Source: Comamonadaceae bacterium
Lineage (GTDB): Bacteria > Pseudomonadota > Gammaproteobacteria > Burkholderiales > Burkholderiaceae_C
Direction of reading: 5' to 3'
Length of the DNA stretch: 64,000 bases
Assembly: GCA_947375135.1 (NCBI GenBank)
Contig: CANCER010000017.1
Coordinates: 1-64,000 of the forward strand
Shown here: piece by piece, positions 27,112 to 35,341 of the stretch
Layout of the letters: the number at the start of each line of letters is the position of its first letter
How positions within the stretch are numbered: the stretch's first letter is position 1
Position numbers and translations under genes: made by a program
Notes under the pieces: model-generated
What the model was told of the DNA's origin: nothing
What the model saw: the letters and a program-made list of their open reading frames with translations, nothing else
Database searches by the model: none

Positions 27112-27588
27112 TTAAAGGTCGATAAAGTCGCGCAAGCGGTCCGTAAAGGCTTCCTCTGCGAAATCGCTGATGCCGTCGCCTGGTATCAGAGTACCGCGTT
27201 CGCTGAGCAGGCGTGAAATAGCAGTTGCATCGTTGGCCACAAAAATACCGGCTTTCTTACCCAACCATTTCGCTGTTGCCAACTGATGCTCGTTACGGTG
27301 CTCCCAAAGTGAGGCCCTTCTGGGCATCACCACGATCGGCTTTAGATAACGCAAGGCTGTAAGGATAGAGCCCATTCCCGCATGCGAAACGATCAAATCG
27401 GCCTGGCGGAACAAGTCGTTCGCCTTATCCGGAGGCACAAAGGCGGCGAATTGGCAGAACCTCGGTTTGTACTTTCCAGGCCCCAGTTGAGCGAAAACAC
27501 TCTCCCTTGGATTCTCTCCTGCCCACGCATCGACCGCTTCAATAAGTCGGTCAAAAGACAACTGCGTTCCAACGGTAACAAATATCAA
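27112..27588 (-). CDS. Alg13/PssE-like catalytic subunit of a split glycosyltransferase
   Basis: The 158-residue protein starts IFVTVGTQLSFDRLIEAVD and has the GT28 nucleotide-sugar site VSHAGMGSILTALRYLKPIV, the hallmark of the Alg13 half of bipartite transferases (PssE, CpsG). The best start is the TTG at 27588: it gives the family N-terminus and overlaps the stop of the upstream Alg14-like gene in a TTGA junction. No ATG exists nearby in frame. It would act at the inner membrane with its partner, adding a sugar to the lipid-linked repeat unit. Its gene converges on epsG. Confidence 0.87.
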   Translation of the reverse strand: MIFVTVGTQLSFDRLIEAVDAWAGENPRESVFAQLGPGKYKPRFCQFAAFVPPDKANDLFRQADLIVSHAGMGSILTALRYLKPIVVMPRRASLWEHRNEHQLATAKWLGKKAGIFVANDATAISRLLSERGTLIPGDGISDFAEEAFTDRLRDFIDL

Positions 27589-28031
27589 AGTACGGCACCA
27601 AAATAATGAGGACCTTCTGGCCTGGACAAGTGCTGCCATTGGGTCAGCCAAAGGTGTGCAAAGCGGCCAGCCTGTTTGCCAGAACTGGACATCTCCTCGG
27701 AATTGGCGATACTGTCGATCCATATCACCTTCGCACCCAGCATGCGCCCAAGCGTCAACGCGGCAAAGCCAGGCGCTGCACCGGTGGTGATTACAAGGTC
27801 TGGCCTCACCGCCATCAAGTGCCGGAACATTTGAAAAAACATGGTGAGCAACAACAATTTCGCGTTCATATTCGCATCGGTTACGGTCAGCAGTTGACTG
27901 TCAACGTCCATTGCATAGGCTGCATCAGTAGTTACATAGGTAACATGGTGGTGTGCATAAGCAGGACGCAAGCGCAGTAATTGAACCCAATGTCCACCGC
28001 CTGAGGCAACAGCAAGTACCTTCTTTTTCAT
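27585..28031 (-). CDS. Alg14/PssD-like membrane-anchoring subunit of a split glycosyltransferase
   Basis: The 148-residue protein begins MKKKVLAVASGGGHWVQLLRLRP, the SGGGH motif of the Alg14/PssD family, and includes DLVITTGAAPGFAALTLGRMLGAK and KVIWIDSIANSEEMSSSGK. In this family the small subunit recruits the catalytic Alg13-like partner to the membrane. The start at 28031 is preferred over the longer frame from 28136, which overlaps the previous gene. It is translationally coupled (4 bases) to the Alg13-like gene. Confidence 0.87.
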   Translation of the reverse strand: MKKKVLAVASGGGHWVQLLRLRPAYAHHHVTYVTTDAAYAMDVDSQLLTVTDANMNAKLLLLTMFFQMFRHLMAVRPDLVITTGAAPGFAALTLGRMLGAKVIWIDSIANSEEMSSSGKQAGRFAHLWLTQWQHLSRPEGPHYFGAVL

Positions 28032-28050
28032 GGGAAATAAATAGGGTGAA

Positions 28051-29124
28051 TTAGTTTTTCGCACACTGATTCGTGATTGTTGAATACAGGGCGTCAAGGC
28101 GCGGCAGCACTGCATGGTTTGAAAAGGTTCCCTCAATTCGCTTGCGTCCGGCCTCTCCCAACGTGCGCCGGAGTCGGTAATCCAAACCCAGTCTAATCAA
28201 GGCATCCGCCAAGGCCATTTGGTCCCCCGCAGTGACTAGAAGCCCATCAAGTTCATTGGTAATGAGTTCAGGGATTGCACCGACGCGCGTAGCCACGACA
28301 GGCTTACCCCACGACATCGCTTCCAGCACGCTCATGGGCAAACCTTCGTTGTAAGAAGGCAGGACAAAGGCGTCGGCTATTCCAAATAAGTCCAGCTTTT
28401 GAGCCCCATCAACCCATCCCAAAAAATCGACAGAAGTGCTCACGCCCTGCGCAGATGCCCGTCTTATGGCCAGTTCTACCTCGCCATTGCCCCCCACAAG
28501 CAAACGGGCACCTGGCACGGTTTGCAGAACCGTTGGCCAACAGTCCAACAAGTCATAGATACCTTTGCGGTGCCCCAATAATCCAAGGAATAACACATTG
28601 AAATCGCTTGCATGGGGCGCACGCGGTCTCTCGACAGGTACGGTCACATAATTATGAATGACCTCAATGTGGGCTTGCGGCGCGATCTCCGCAACGAACT
28701 TCCGCCAAGACTCCGATAAGACCACAACCCGCCCAGCGTGTTCCAATGAATGCTTGACTACAGCTTGTCGTAATGGCGACAAGGAGCCATAAAACGTCTT
28801 CATCTCAGATCCGTGCAAATGGATGATAGACGGTACACCAAAGCGACGTGCTGTCGCCGCAAAAAATGACTTGCGCCAGAAGCTACCCCGCATCGCAACA
28901 TGAAGGTGCAAAAACGAAACCTGGCTCTTGAGCAATAACTGAAGCATATCCAGGTAGGCGCAGAGGCATACGGTCATTCGGCTGATCGCGCTGCCCTCTC
29001 TGTGCGTCCATAGCGACTTGAAGCCCCAGCGCTGGAAAAGGCCATCCCGCGCGTACGCCTCAACAACGGAACGCATACCACCCCGCGCATGCGTGCAAAT
29101 CATGAGGGGAAGCTTTGTACTCAC
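28051..29124 (-). CDS. Glycosyltransferase family 4 protein
   Basis: The 357-residue protein has a GT-B fold. It begins with LPLMICTHARGGMRSVVEAY, a GGMRSV donor-side loop, and the C-terminal domain has NVLFLGLLGHRKGIYDLL and the EX7E motif in YNEGLPMSVLEAMSWGKPVVAT. GT4 enzymes retain anomeric configuration; the sugar is unknown. It lies 19 bases upstream of the Alg14-like gene. Its base composition is closer to the housekeeping genes than to the AT-rich genes that precede it. Confidence 0.9.
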   Translation of the reverse strand: MSTKLPLMICTHARGGMRSVVEAYARDGLFQRWGFKSLWTHREGSAISRMTVCLCAYLDMLQLLLKSQVSFLHLHVAMRGSFWRKSFFAATARRFGVPSIIHLHGSEMKTFYGSLSPLRQAVVKHSLEHAGRVVVLSESWRKFVAEIAPQAHIEVIHNYVTVPVERPRAPHASDFNVLFLGLLGHRKGIYDLLDCWPTVLQTVPGARLLVGGNGEVELAIRRASAQGVSTSVDFLGWVDGAQKLDLFGIADAFVLPSYNEGLPMSVLEAMSWGKPVVATRVGAIPELITNELDGLLVTAGDQMALADALIRLGLDYRLRRTLGEAGRKRIEGTFSNHAVLPRLDALYSTITNQCAKN

Positions 29125-29156
29125 CTGGTTATCCTCGGATTGTTTGTGGCTAAATA

Positions 29157-29906
29157 TTAAAGTTTTCGAAAATTAATATCTTTTAAGTAAATAACTGAAT
29201 TTCTTATGACGTCCGGACTGCGATATTGGCCTGCTTTGAAATAATGCTGATAATTATTCAACATATTTTTTCCGTAGGAAATAAAATTGAATTCTGGATG
29301 CCCCGCTACACTCAATTTGACTGAACCGTATCCTGTGGTGCTCCAACGGATGGTTGCCGTGAGGTCCAGCCACGTGTTGCTTGGCGCGGGCGTCCACGAT
29401 AGCTTTTTGCCGAGCAAGCCCTGCAGTCCGATGCCAACAACGTCATCGCGTTTCTCAACATAAATGGCAACCGGAGGTGATTGAGATTTAAAATTAGTCC
29501 ATGTTTCACCCCGGCGTGGATCAGGCTGGTCATGCCACTGCGCAATTAGCCACCATTGCCGCGTATTGCCGCCGGGGCCATCAGCCTCAGGTAACATAAT
29601 CGACCAACGGTACTCAACAGTGTCACCCTCCGTAAAAGGGTAACCAATTGCGATCTCTGTACGTACCCCGTTGTTGATTTTAATATTATCTGTGGTGAGG
29701 ATAAACTCAGCATATCCATCGTGTAGTTTAATATGGCTGCAACTTGGAACTTCCAGATTTAAAAAAGGTAGCAGGGACAGGTCAATTTTTAATGAATGGA
29801 TGAGGGCATTTTTATCAATTAAATTGCAACCTTGGCCATTAGCTACATGCTGTGTAGAGAAAAAAATAAATATATAAAGCCACACTAATTTGAAGTTAAT
29901 GAGCAT
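29157..29906 (-). CDS. Secreted polysaccharide lyase, heparin lyase I-like
   Basis: The 249-residue product has a signal peptide (FKLVWLYIFIFFSTQHVANG) and a beta-jelly-roll that fits the PF14099 heparin lyase I / PL20-like family: RTEIAIGYPFTEGDTVEYRW, QWWLIAQWHDQPD, and HYFKAGQYRSP near the end, close to the conserved Lys/Tyr segment of these lyases. Lyases of this kind cut uronic-acid polymers. In an exopolysaccharide operon it could trim the polymer or release it, which hints that the polymer contains uronic acid; this is inference. The gene is AT-rich compared with the rest of the genome. Confidence 0.7.
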   Translation of the reverse strand: MLINFKLVWLYIFIFFSTQHVANGQGCNLIDKNALIHSLKIDLSLLPFLNLEVPSCSHIKLHDGYAEFILTTDNIKINNGVRTEIAIGYPFTEGDTVEYRWSIMLPEADGPGGNTRQWWLIAQWHDQPDPRRGETWTNFKSQSPPVAIYVEKRDDVVGIGLQGLLGKKLSWTPAPSNTWLDLTATIRWSTTGYGSVKLSVAGHPEFNFISYGKNMLNNYQHYFKAGQYRSPDVIRNSVIYLKDINFRKL

Positions 29907-29969
29907 ATGAAATACAGTATGTGTGATCAGGGTGAATATTTTTTATAATCGTCAAATTCCACATAAATT

Positions 29970-31124
29970 CTATAGCACTGCTGATATTTTATTCTGCCTA
30001 GAAAGTTTTACTTCACAAATTATGTTGTGATAATTTCCCCCGATGTTTTTCTCCGAAAAATCATTAGCCCGCAAGATTTGACGTACAGGATCAAACGGAT
30101 TATTTTTTAGTACGCGCTGTATAGCACTGCCCATTGCAACGGAGTCATTAACGTCCACCAAAACTCCGCACTGGCCATTTAAGAGAATTTCAGAGGGACC
30201 ATAGTTGCAATTGGAACTGACTACAGGTAAGCCAAATGACAGTGCCTCAGCAATGACATTGCCAAATCCCTCCCATGCAGAACTGCTTACCAAGAGGTCT
30301 GAGGCCTCATAATAGGTTTTTATATCATGGGTGAAGCCGATAAAAACAACTTTACCGTCAAGTCCGTTATGATTTACAAAATTATCTAGTCTAGATTTTT
30401 CTTCTAATTCGAAAATTCCACCCACAATATAAAGACAGTAAGGTGTCGATGCATCAACATGAAGTAAGGCCTCTAGCAACATCAGATAGTTTTTCGGCTG
30501 AGATATTCTTCCCACCGCAAGAATGATCTGTCTGCCATCATCGAATCCAAGGTACCTTCGTGCCACCATTTTTGATTTTGTACGTTCTGTGAAACGAACT
30601 GGATTATGGGAGTAGCAAACACGGTGGTGTTTAAGTCGGGTACGAATTTGTTGGGCCATACCATGGGAAACGCCCATGACGCAATCGGAAAATCTATAGA
30701 CATACCGCACAATCAGTTCCAGCATCATGCGCCGTATCCATGGCTTATTTTTCCAATGTTCGTCGAGGGGTGCGTGTTCCGTGACGATCACCGGTATTCG
30801 GAACCCATTCAATGCGCTCGACAGCAATGCCGCTGCATTTGTTTCAGTGTAAGCAGAAATCACAACATCAGGACATTCATTTCTGAGATAACGGAGGAAT
30901 GGCAGAATAGTCTTCCAAGACCTCTGCACATCCAAAGCAATAACGCGAAAGTCCTTTGAAATTATTGTCTGTTCAGTCTCTTGACCGCTAATTTTATCAA
31001 TTACAAAATCAATAGACCAGCCGTGGGTTTTCGACAAGTAATCGGCAATGGAAAGAAATACCCTTTCCGTACCACCATCACTCATCTTTGATATCCTGAA
31101 TGTGACCTTCACTTCACGTTCCAT
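29970..31124 (-). CDS. Glycosyltransferase family 4 protein
   Basis: The 384-residue GT-B protein starts MEREVKVTFRISKMSDGGTERVFLSIADYL, with GGTER as the N-terminal glycine-rich loop, and has VIVTEHAPLDEHW and the nucleotide-sugar site SSAWEGFGNVIAEALSFGLPVV (EX7E) in the C-terminal half. The acceptor and donor are unknown. It overlaps the polymerase gene by 16 bases. A line of 60 bases at 30001-30060 has 19 G or C by hand count, far below the housekeeping genes, so this gene is probably foreign in origin. Confidence 0.9.
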   Translation of the reverse strand: MEREVKVTFRISKMSDGGTERVFLSIADYLSKTHGWSIDFVIDKISGQETEQTIISKDFRVIALDVQRSWKTILPFLRYLRNECPDVVISAYTETNAAALLSSALNGFRIPVIVTEHAPLDEHWKNKPWIRRMMLELIVRYVYRFSDCVMGVSHGMAQQIRTRLKHHRVCYSHNPVRFTERTKSKMVARRYLGFDDGRQIILAVGRISQPKNYLMLLEALLHVDASTPYCLYIVGGIFELEEKSRLDNFVNHNGLDGKVVFIGFTHDIKTYYEASDLLVSSSAWEGFGNVIAEALSFGLPVVSSNCNYGPSEILLNGQCGVLVDVNDSVAMGSAIQRVLKNNPFDPVRQILRANDFSEKNIGGNYHNIICEVKLSRQNKISAVL

Positions 31125-32392
31125 TTAACGTTAACTACATCATGTAACTTGTCATGATTAGCATATGCCGTGACAGTCAAATAGCAGATCAAGTAAATTA
31201 GCCACAGAATATTGGTTGAATACAAAATGGTTGATTCAGTTGTAGCGTGGAGAATAATAAATGTTGCCATTAAAAAAATAATCCGACTTTCCACGCGTTG
31301 CCAGTTCTTGAATAATCGACGATAGAGATCTGCGGCCGTTAAAAAAAACAGGGCGAGTCCGATAAATCCAAACGACGCCATGATATCAATATAGCTACCG
31401 TCTGAAGAAACCATGTGTTGCACCCAATAGGGACTTTTTTGGAAGAGGGTAGTTTGAATAATTTCAGAAGCACCGCCAGCCTGCCAAACCGTTCCTGGCC
31501 CAATGCCGAGCAGGGTGTGCGCACGCAACTGCTGCAGCACCGCGAGCCACAACGCGCCTCGCCCGGTAAACGCCGTCTTCGGCAATATGGCCCAAAAGAA
31601 ATCGAATAGTTCGTTGCTAAAAAAAACAAAAAGACCGAGTCCCAGTAGACCGGAGAGCCACAGCGAGCCCCGAATCACATCCGTTAGCAACAGCTTTTCT
31701 GATGTTTTGTAGAAGTGCGCACTCCACCAGTTAGCCATTACCAACAGGACGTGGCAGAGCAGAAAAAGCGAAATGGATGTCTTGGAAAGCGAGGCAACCA
31801 TCAAGACAACGGCAATCAAACCGAAAGCCATATGAAGTTTGGTACGCAATGGTGCATGAAACAAAGCCAATGCGCACAACGCCATCAACGCGCCGAGCAA
31901 GTTTTTTTGGGCGAAAAATGCCTTCAAACCAGAAGCGGAAAGTGCACTGCCTGGGAACAATAGACAATAAAGGACAACAAAACAAATCAGGGCCATAGCA
32001 GCGGACCGCAGGGAGCGACTGAATCCAATCGAATGGTGATGGGCCACGATGCACAGTGCAAGTATCAAAAATATCGATTGCGACAGGATTGCTTCCAAAG
32101 AAGCGGATGGCACCAATGACCAAAAGTAGCTTGCGATAACCAATCCCCAAAGTAACATGAGACTGAGTGAACCACCGATGATCTTGGCCAGTACTTTCAG
32201 GTTTGAAATCGATAAGGCCAGATAGGCCACCAGAACGAGTGCATACATAGGCTTTTTAAATGGCAAATTACCAATCAAGAAAACCAGAAAAGTAGCAGTC
32301 AGCAACCAGCGGGCCACGGTTTCACTTTTCGATATCCGCTCCAACATGGAACTTCGGACTGAAACGGTTCTGTTCATGTTAATAGTATTCAT
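31109..32392 (-). CDS. O-antigen polymerase/ligase-type membrane protein (Wzy-like)
   Basis: The 427-residue protein is almost entirely hydrophobic, with roughly ten to twelve membrane helices and one larger periplasmic loop containing FTGRGALWLAVLQQLRAHTLLGIGPG, the characteristic motif of the Wzy/WaaL family. In an EpsB/Wzx/EpsF pathway it is expected to polymerise flipped repeat units in the periplasm. A ligase role is less likely since no lipid-A core genes are nearby. It overlaps the GT2 gene by 4 bases. Confidence 0.8.
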   Translation of the reverse strand: MNTINMNRTVSVRSSMLERISKSETVARWLLTATFLVFLIGNLPFKKPMYALVLVAYLALSISNLKVLAKIIGGSLSLMLLWGLVIASYFWSLVPSASLEAILSQSIFLILALCIVAHHHSIGFSRSLRSAAMALICFVVLYCLLFPGSALSASGLKAFFAQKNLLGALMALCALALFHAPLRTKLHMAFGLIAVVLMVASLSKTSISLFLLCHVLLVMANWWSAHFYKTSEKLLLTDVIRGSLWLSGLLGLGLFVFFSNELFDFFWAILPKTAFTGRGALWLAVLQQLRAHTLLGIGPGTVWQAGGASEIIQTTLFQKSPYWVQHMVSSDGSYIDIMASFGFIGLALFFLTAADLYRRLFKNWQRVESRIIFLMATFIILHATTESTILYSTNILWLIYLICYLTVTAYANHDKLHDVVNVKWNVK

Positions 32393-33324
32393 CGCACATG
32401 CCGTTTAATGTAGAATAATGTAGGGCCGAACAGGGCATAGATAACAAATCTGGTACGAATTTTAAAAAATAGGCGGGGTGTAAAAATTAGTCGCCGTAAA
32501 TCGACTTCAATATCTACCGGCATCCTGCCGAGAGGATCCGTCGTTTGGTGTAGGCAACCACGAATTGCATATGCTAAATTAATTTTCAGGGCTTTGTTTG
32601 CAAAACTCGTATCTGGCGTTATCTTTCGATAAAATTCAACGAGGTTGATCGCGTAGTCTACTCTTTTATTCTGAGTTGCACCACCAGGATTAGTTCGGTA
32701 GTCATATAGAATACTCGGTAAGCTGAGAACGTTTTTAACGCATTTATAGACAGCAGAAAGTGTAAATATATCCTCACCGAAGTGCATGCCCACAGGAAAC
32801 TGTATTTCGCTGAAGAACGTTCGTTTGATAACCCGCAAGAATGGATACCAAAGGCAAGCAGAAAAAACAGTATCCATGATCATATTGGTGGAGTGCTTGC
32901 CAAACTTTGTGTGGATGTAACAATGGTGGGCAAGAATCTCGCCATCCCGATTAATAGAGCTATATCCAAATTCTATTAAATCAGGTGATTCTGCCATTGC
33001 ATTCATAATAGTTGACACATAGTTGTTTCTCACAAGGTCATCGGCGTCCACAAAGGCGACATAGTCACCCTGCGCCCGGTCCAATCCTACATTCCGGGCA
33101 GCACTGACACCTGTATTAGCTATGGACAGATAGATCATCTGGCCACTCGCAATGTGGCTATTAAAAAGCTCTATGATAATATGGTCACTATCATCCAGGG
33201 AACCGTCGTTAACAACAATAACTTCTACTTCTTCTGTCAGTTGGCTGGTGACAGAATGCAGGCAGGATGCAATATATTTTTCGCCGTTATAAACAGGAAT
33301 AATGATGGAGAGCTTCTTGACCAT
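32389..33324 (-). CDS. Glycosyltransferase family 2 protein
   Basis: The 311-residue protein starts LSIIIPVYNGEKYIASCLHSV, and has the GT-A features VEVIVVNDGSLDDSD, NTGVSAARNVGLDRA and the metal-binding AFVDADD. GT2 enzymes invert configuration; donor unknown. The C-terminal part ends with a basic, mildly hydrophobic segment that may associate with the membrane. It is 2 bases downstream of the flippase gene. Confidence 0.91.
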   Translation of the reverse strand: MVKKLSIIIPVYNGEKYIASCLHSVTSQLTEEVEVIVVNDGSLDDSDHIIIELFNSHIASGQMIYLSIANTGVSAARNVGLDRAQGDYVAFVDADDLVRNNYVSTIMNAMAESPDLIEFGYSSINRDGEILAHHCYIHTKFGKHSTNMIMDTVFSACLWYPFLRVIKRTFFSEIQFPVGMHFGEDIFTLSAVYKCVKNVLSLPSILYDYRTNPGGATQNKRVDYAINLVEFYRKITPDTSFANKALKINLAYAIRGCLHQTTDPLGRMPVDIEVDLRRLIFTPRLFFKIRTRFVIYALFGPTLFYIKRHVR

Positions 33325-33326
33325 CG

Positions 33327-34658
33327 CTAGATTCTTGCCTTCATCATGCTAATAGCCGTGCGAAATGTTCGTTTTGGTTGAGTGAAAATATCGGCTAAAG
33401 CATTGAGACCCATGATACCTATATGGCGGGTATCCTTAAATAAGAAGTAAATCATAAAATCTACAATGAGGTATGAGAGGACAAATACAAATGCACAGCC
33501 TTTCATGCCAATTCTGGATATCGCCAAGTAGTTGAAAATCAGTACAATAGGTGCCACGATAAGCATTTTAATCAATTCATATCTTGCAAGGCCAAGCGTG
33601 ATAAGCAGCCTGGAATATAAAGTAGCTGGCAGAATAAATACCCAAGACCAGCAAACGATGGATAGCAATTCCGCACTTTCTTTGTAACGTACGCCGTATA
33701 GTATATTTATTATCAGTTCGGATGTTAAAAATACTATGATAGACATTAGCATGCCACAAGCAAAGTGAATGGAGAGTAACGATTTCACATACGCTTCGAA
33801 AGCTACCTTATCTTGTAGAAACTTACTGTCCATCTGCTTGTAAAAGGTGGCTACGAGTACATAGCCTATGAATGCGGCCTGTGGGATGATCCGTATAGAC
33901 GCCGAATAGATACCAACCGTGCGCGGATCGAGTAAGTTGGACATCATGAGGATGTCCGACTGTGTGTATAAATAATAAAGCACGGTCGAGAAAAATAAAG
34001 GAGAGGCCTCGCGTACGCTTGCCGAAAGACGATGCACATTAAAATGCTTTACTTGAATAAGTTTTATGAAACCAGGTTGATTGATCGCGATTAATAAAAT
34101 CAGGACTAGAGCTTGCATCGGCAAGTAAATCATCATGGTGTCAAAAGTAAAATCGAAGTGTGTACCAGCGATTAAATAGACGATGGACAACAGGCGTGAG
34201 GCGAGTGACGCCATTGCGACGGGTTTGGGCTCGTTCTTTGCCTGCATGTAGCTTTTGATGAACGTGACTTTAAGAAAAAGCGTGGTAATAACAACACTCG
34301 CGATGAGTAACTGGTCTCTTGAAAATTCATTGAAAAAAATATAATAGCAAATCACCAAAGTGACATAGATTATCCATCCACCGCACATACCTATCATAAT
34401 ACTTGAGATATACTCTGCGTCACAAGAATTGCGGTTAAGGTCTCTGATGACAAACTGCTCAAGACCGAGTGTCGCGAACACTATAAATATAGTGGAAACC
34501 GATTGCACTACACTGAATCTGGACAAGGCTTCAGGCCCAAAGTGACGTGCAATCAAAGAAATACTTATCAAGGAAAAAAGTAAAGCTGAAATACTTTCCG
34601 TAGAGTACAGAAGCATATTGACAAAGTTGCTAGCCTTGTCATCCCGGATCACCTTCAT
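33327..34658 (-). CDS. Lipid-linked oligosaccharide flippase (Wzx-like)
   Basis: The 443-residue protein has about twelve to fourteen membrane helices. The N-terminal half includes LLYSTESISALLFSLISISLIARHFGPEALSRFS, the RHFG-type loop of polysaccharide transporters, and later SDILMMSNLLDPRTVGIYSAS, typical of the MOP/Wzx superfamily. It would move undecaprenyl-linked repeat units across the inner membrane. The gene overlaps epsI by 4 bases and belongs to the AT-rich cassette. Confidence 0.85.
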   Translation of the reverse strand: MKVIRDDKASNFVNMLLYSTESISALLFSLISISLIARHFGPEALSRFSVVQSVSTIFIVFATLGLEQFVIRDLNRNSCDAEYISSIMIGMCGGWIIYVTLVICYYIFFNEFSRDQLLIASVVITTLFLKVTFIKSYMQAKNEPKPVAMASLASRLLSIVYLIAGTHFDFTFDTMMIYLPMQALVLILLIAINQPGFIKLIQVKHFNVHRLSASVREASPLFFSTVLYYLYTQSDILMMSNLLDPRTVGIYSASIRIIPQAAFIGYVLVATFYKQMDSKFLQDKVAFEAYVKSLLSIHFACGMLMSIIVFLTSELIINILYGVRYKESAELLSIVCWSWVFILPATLYSRLLITLGLARYELIKMLIVAPIVLIFNYLAISRIGMKGCAFVFVLSYLIVDFMIYFLFKDTRHIGIMGLNALADIFTQPKRTFRTAISMMKARI

Positions 34659-35341
34659 GAATTGGTTGTCCCGAAATAGCGCTTTCTTTGGGCCGCTGGC
34701 ATGGCAGCATACCAGTCCCTGACAAATTCAGATATTTCTTTCATAGCAACCGCATCGTCCGCTTCAATAGTAGACACTCTCACGATCATTCCGTCTGGAA
34801 TGAGTTTGTACTTTGCATAATCGAATGCAATTAGTTTTTTTTGCCACCTGCTCTGATAGACAAAGTCTCCTGCAGTAGTCCAATAAATAAGCGGTTCAAT
34901 ACGTTCACCATTTTGGGTCTTCAGATATTGCACGTTGATACGGTGGTTTGTATCAAGTTCCAATGTCATGCCACGTTGCTCTAAAATAGTGAAGCCTTGT
35001 GCTGGATAACAAAGATCTGGTTTATGCACGTCATGCCCGTCACTTTGGTCTTTGCCATAAGCAATGGAAAGCATTATTCGTTGGTTACTGTCATTTGCAA
35101 AGTTCTCAGCTAAGGTTTCGGTGTACAAATAGCTGAGAACAGCCTGCCGGGTCGGATCGACTACGGTTGCAATATCCATTGGAAGTTTTTTCCAATTTTG
35201 AATGACTGCGGGTAATTCGCTCGTTAGGCTCGCGCGTGGCGAGACCGTCGCCATATACGTGGGTGGTTTTGCCACGTACGCGCAAACAGATGCCACTACC
35301 ATCAATAGCAGTAAAAAAAGGTTTTTGACGATGCGGCTCAT
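34655..35341 (-). CDS. epsI: Exosortase-associated protein EpsI
   Basis: The 228-residue product has an N-terminal membrane anchor (NLFLLLLMVVASVCAYVA) and a periplasmic domain with the family's HKPDLCYPAQGFTI, QRGMTLEL and MKEISEFVRDWYAAMPAAQR. EpsI proteins are found only beside exosortases, either fused to them or as here encoded separately, overlapping xrtB by 4 bases. Function is not established; a helper of sorting or polymer synthesis is suspected. The C-terminal part is less AT-rich than the flippase that follows. Confidence 0.88.
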   Translation of the reverse strand: MSRIVKNLFLLLLMVVASVCAYVAKPPTYMATVSPRASLTSELPAVIQNWKKLPMDIATVVDPTRQAVLSYLYTETLAENFANDSNQRIMLSIAYGKDQSDGHDVHKPDLCYPAQGFTILEQRGMTLELDTNHRINVQYLKTQNGERIEPLIYWTTAGDFVYQSRWQKKLIAFDYAKYKLIPDGMIVRVSTIEADDAVAMKEISEFVRDWYAAMPAAQRKRYFGTTNS

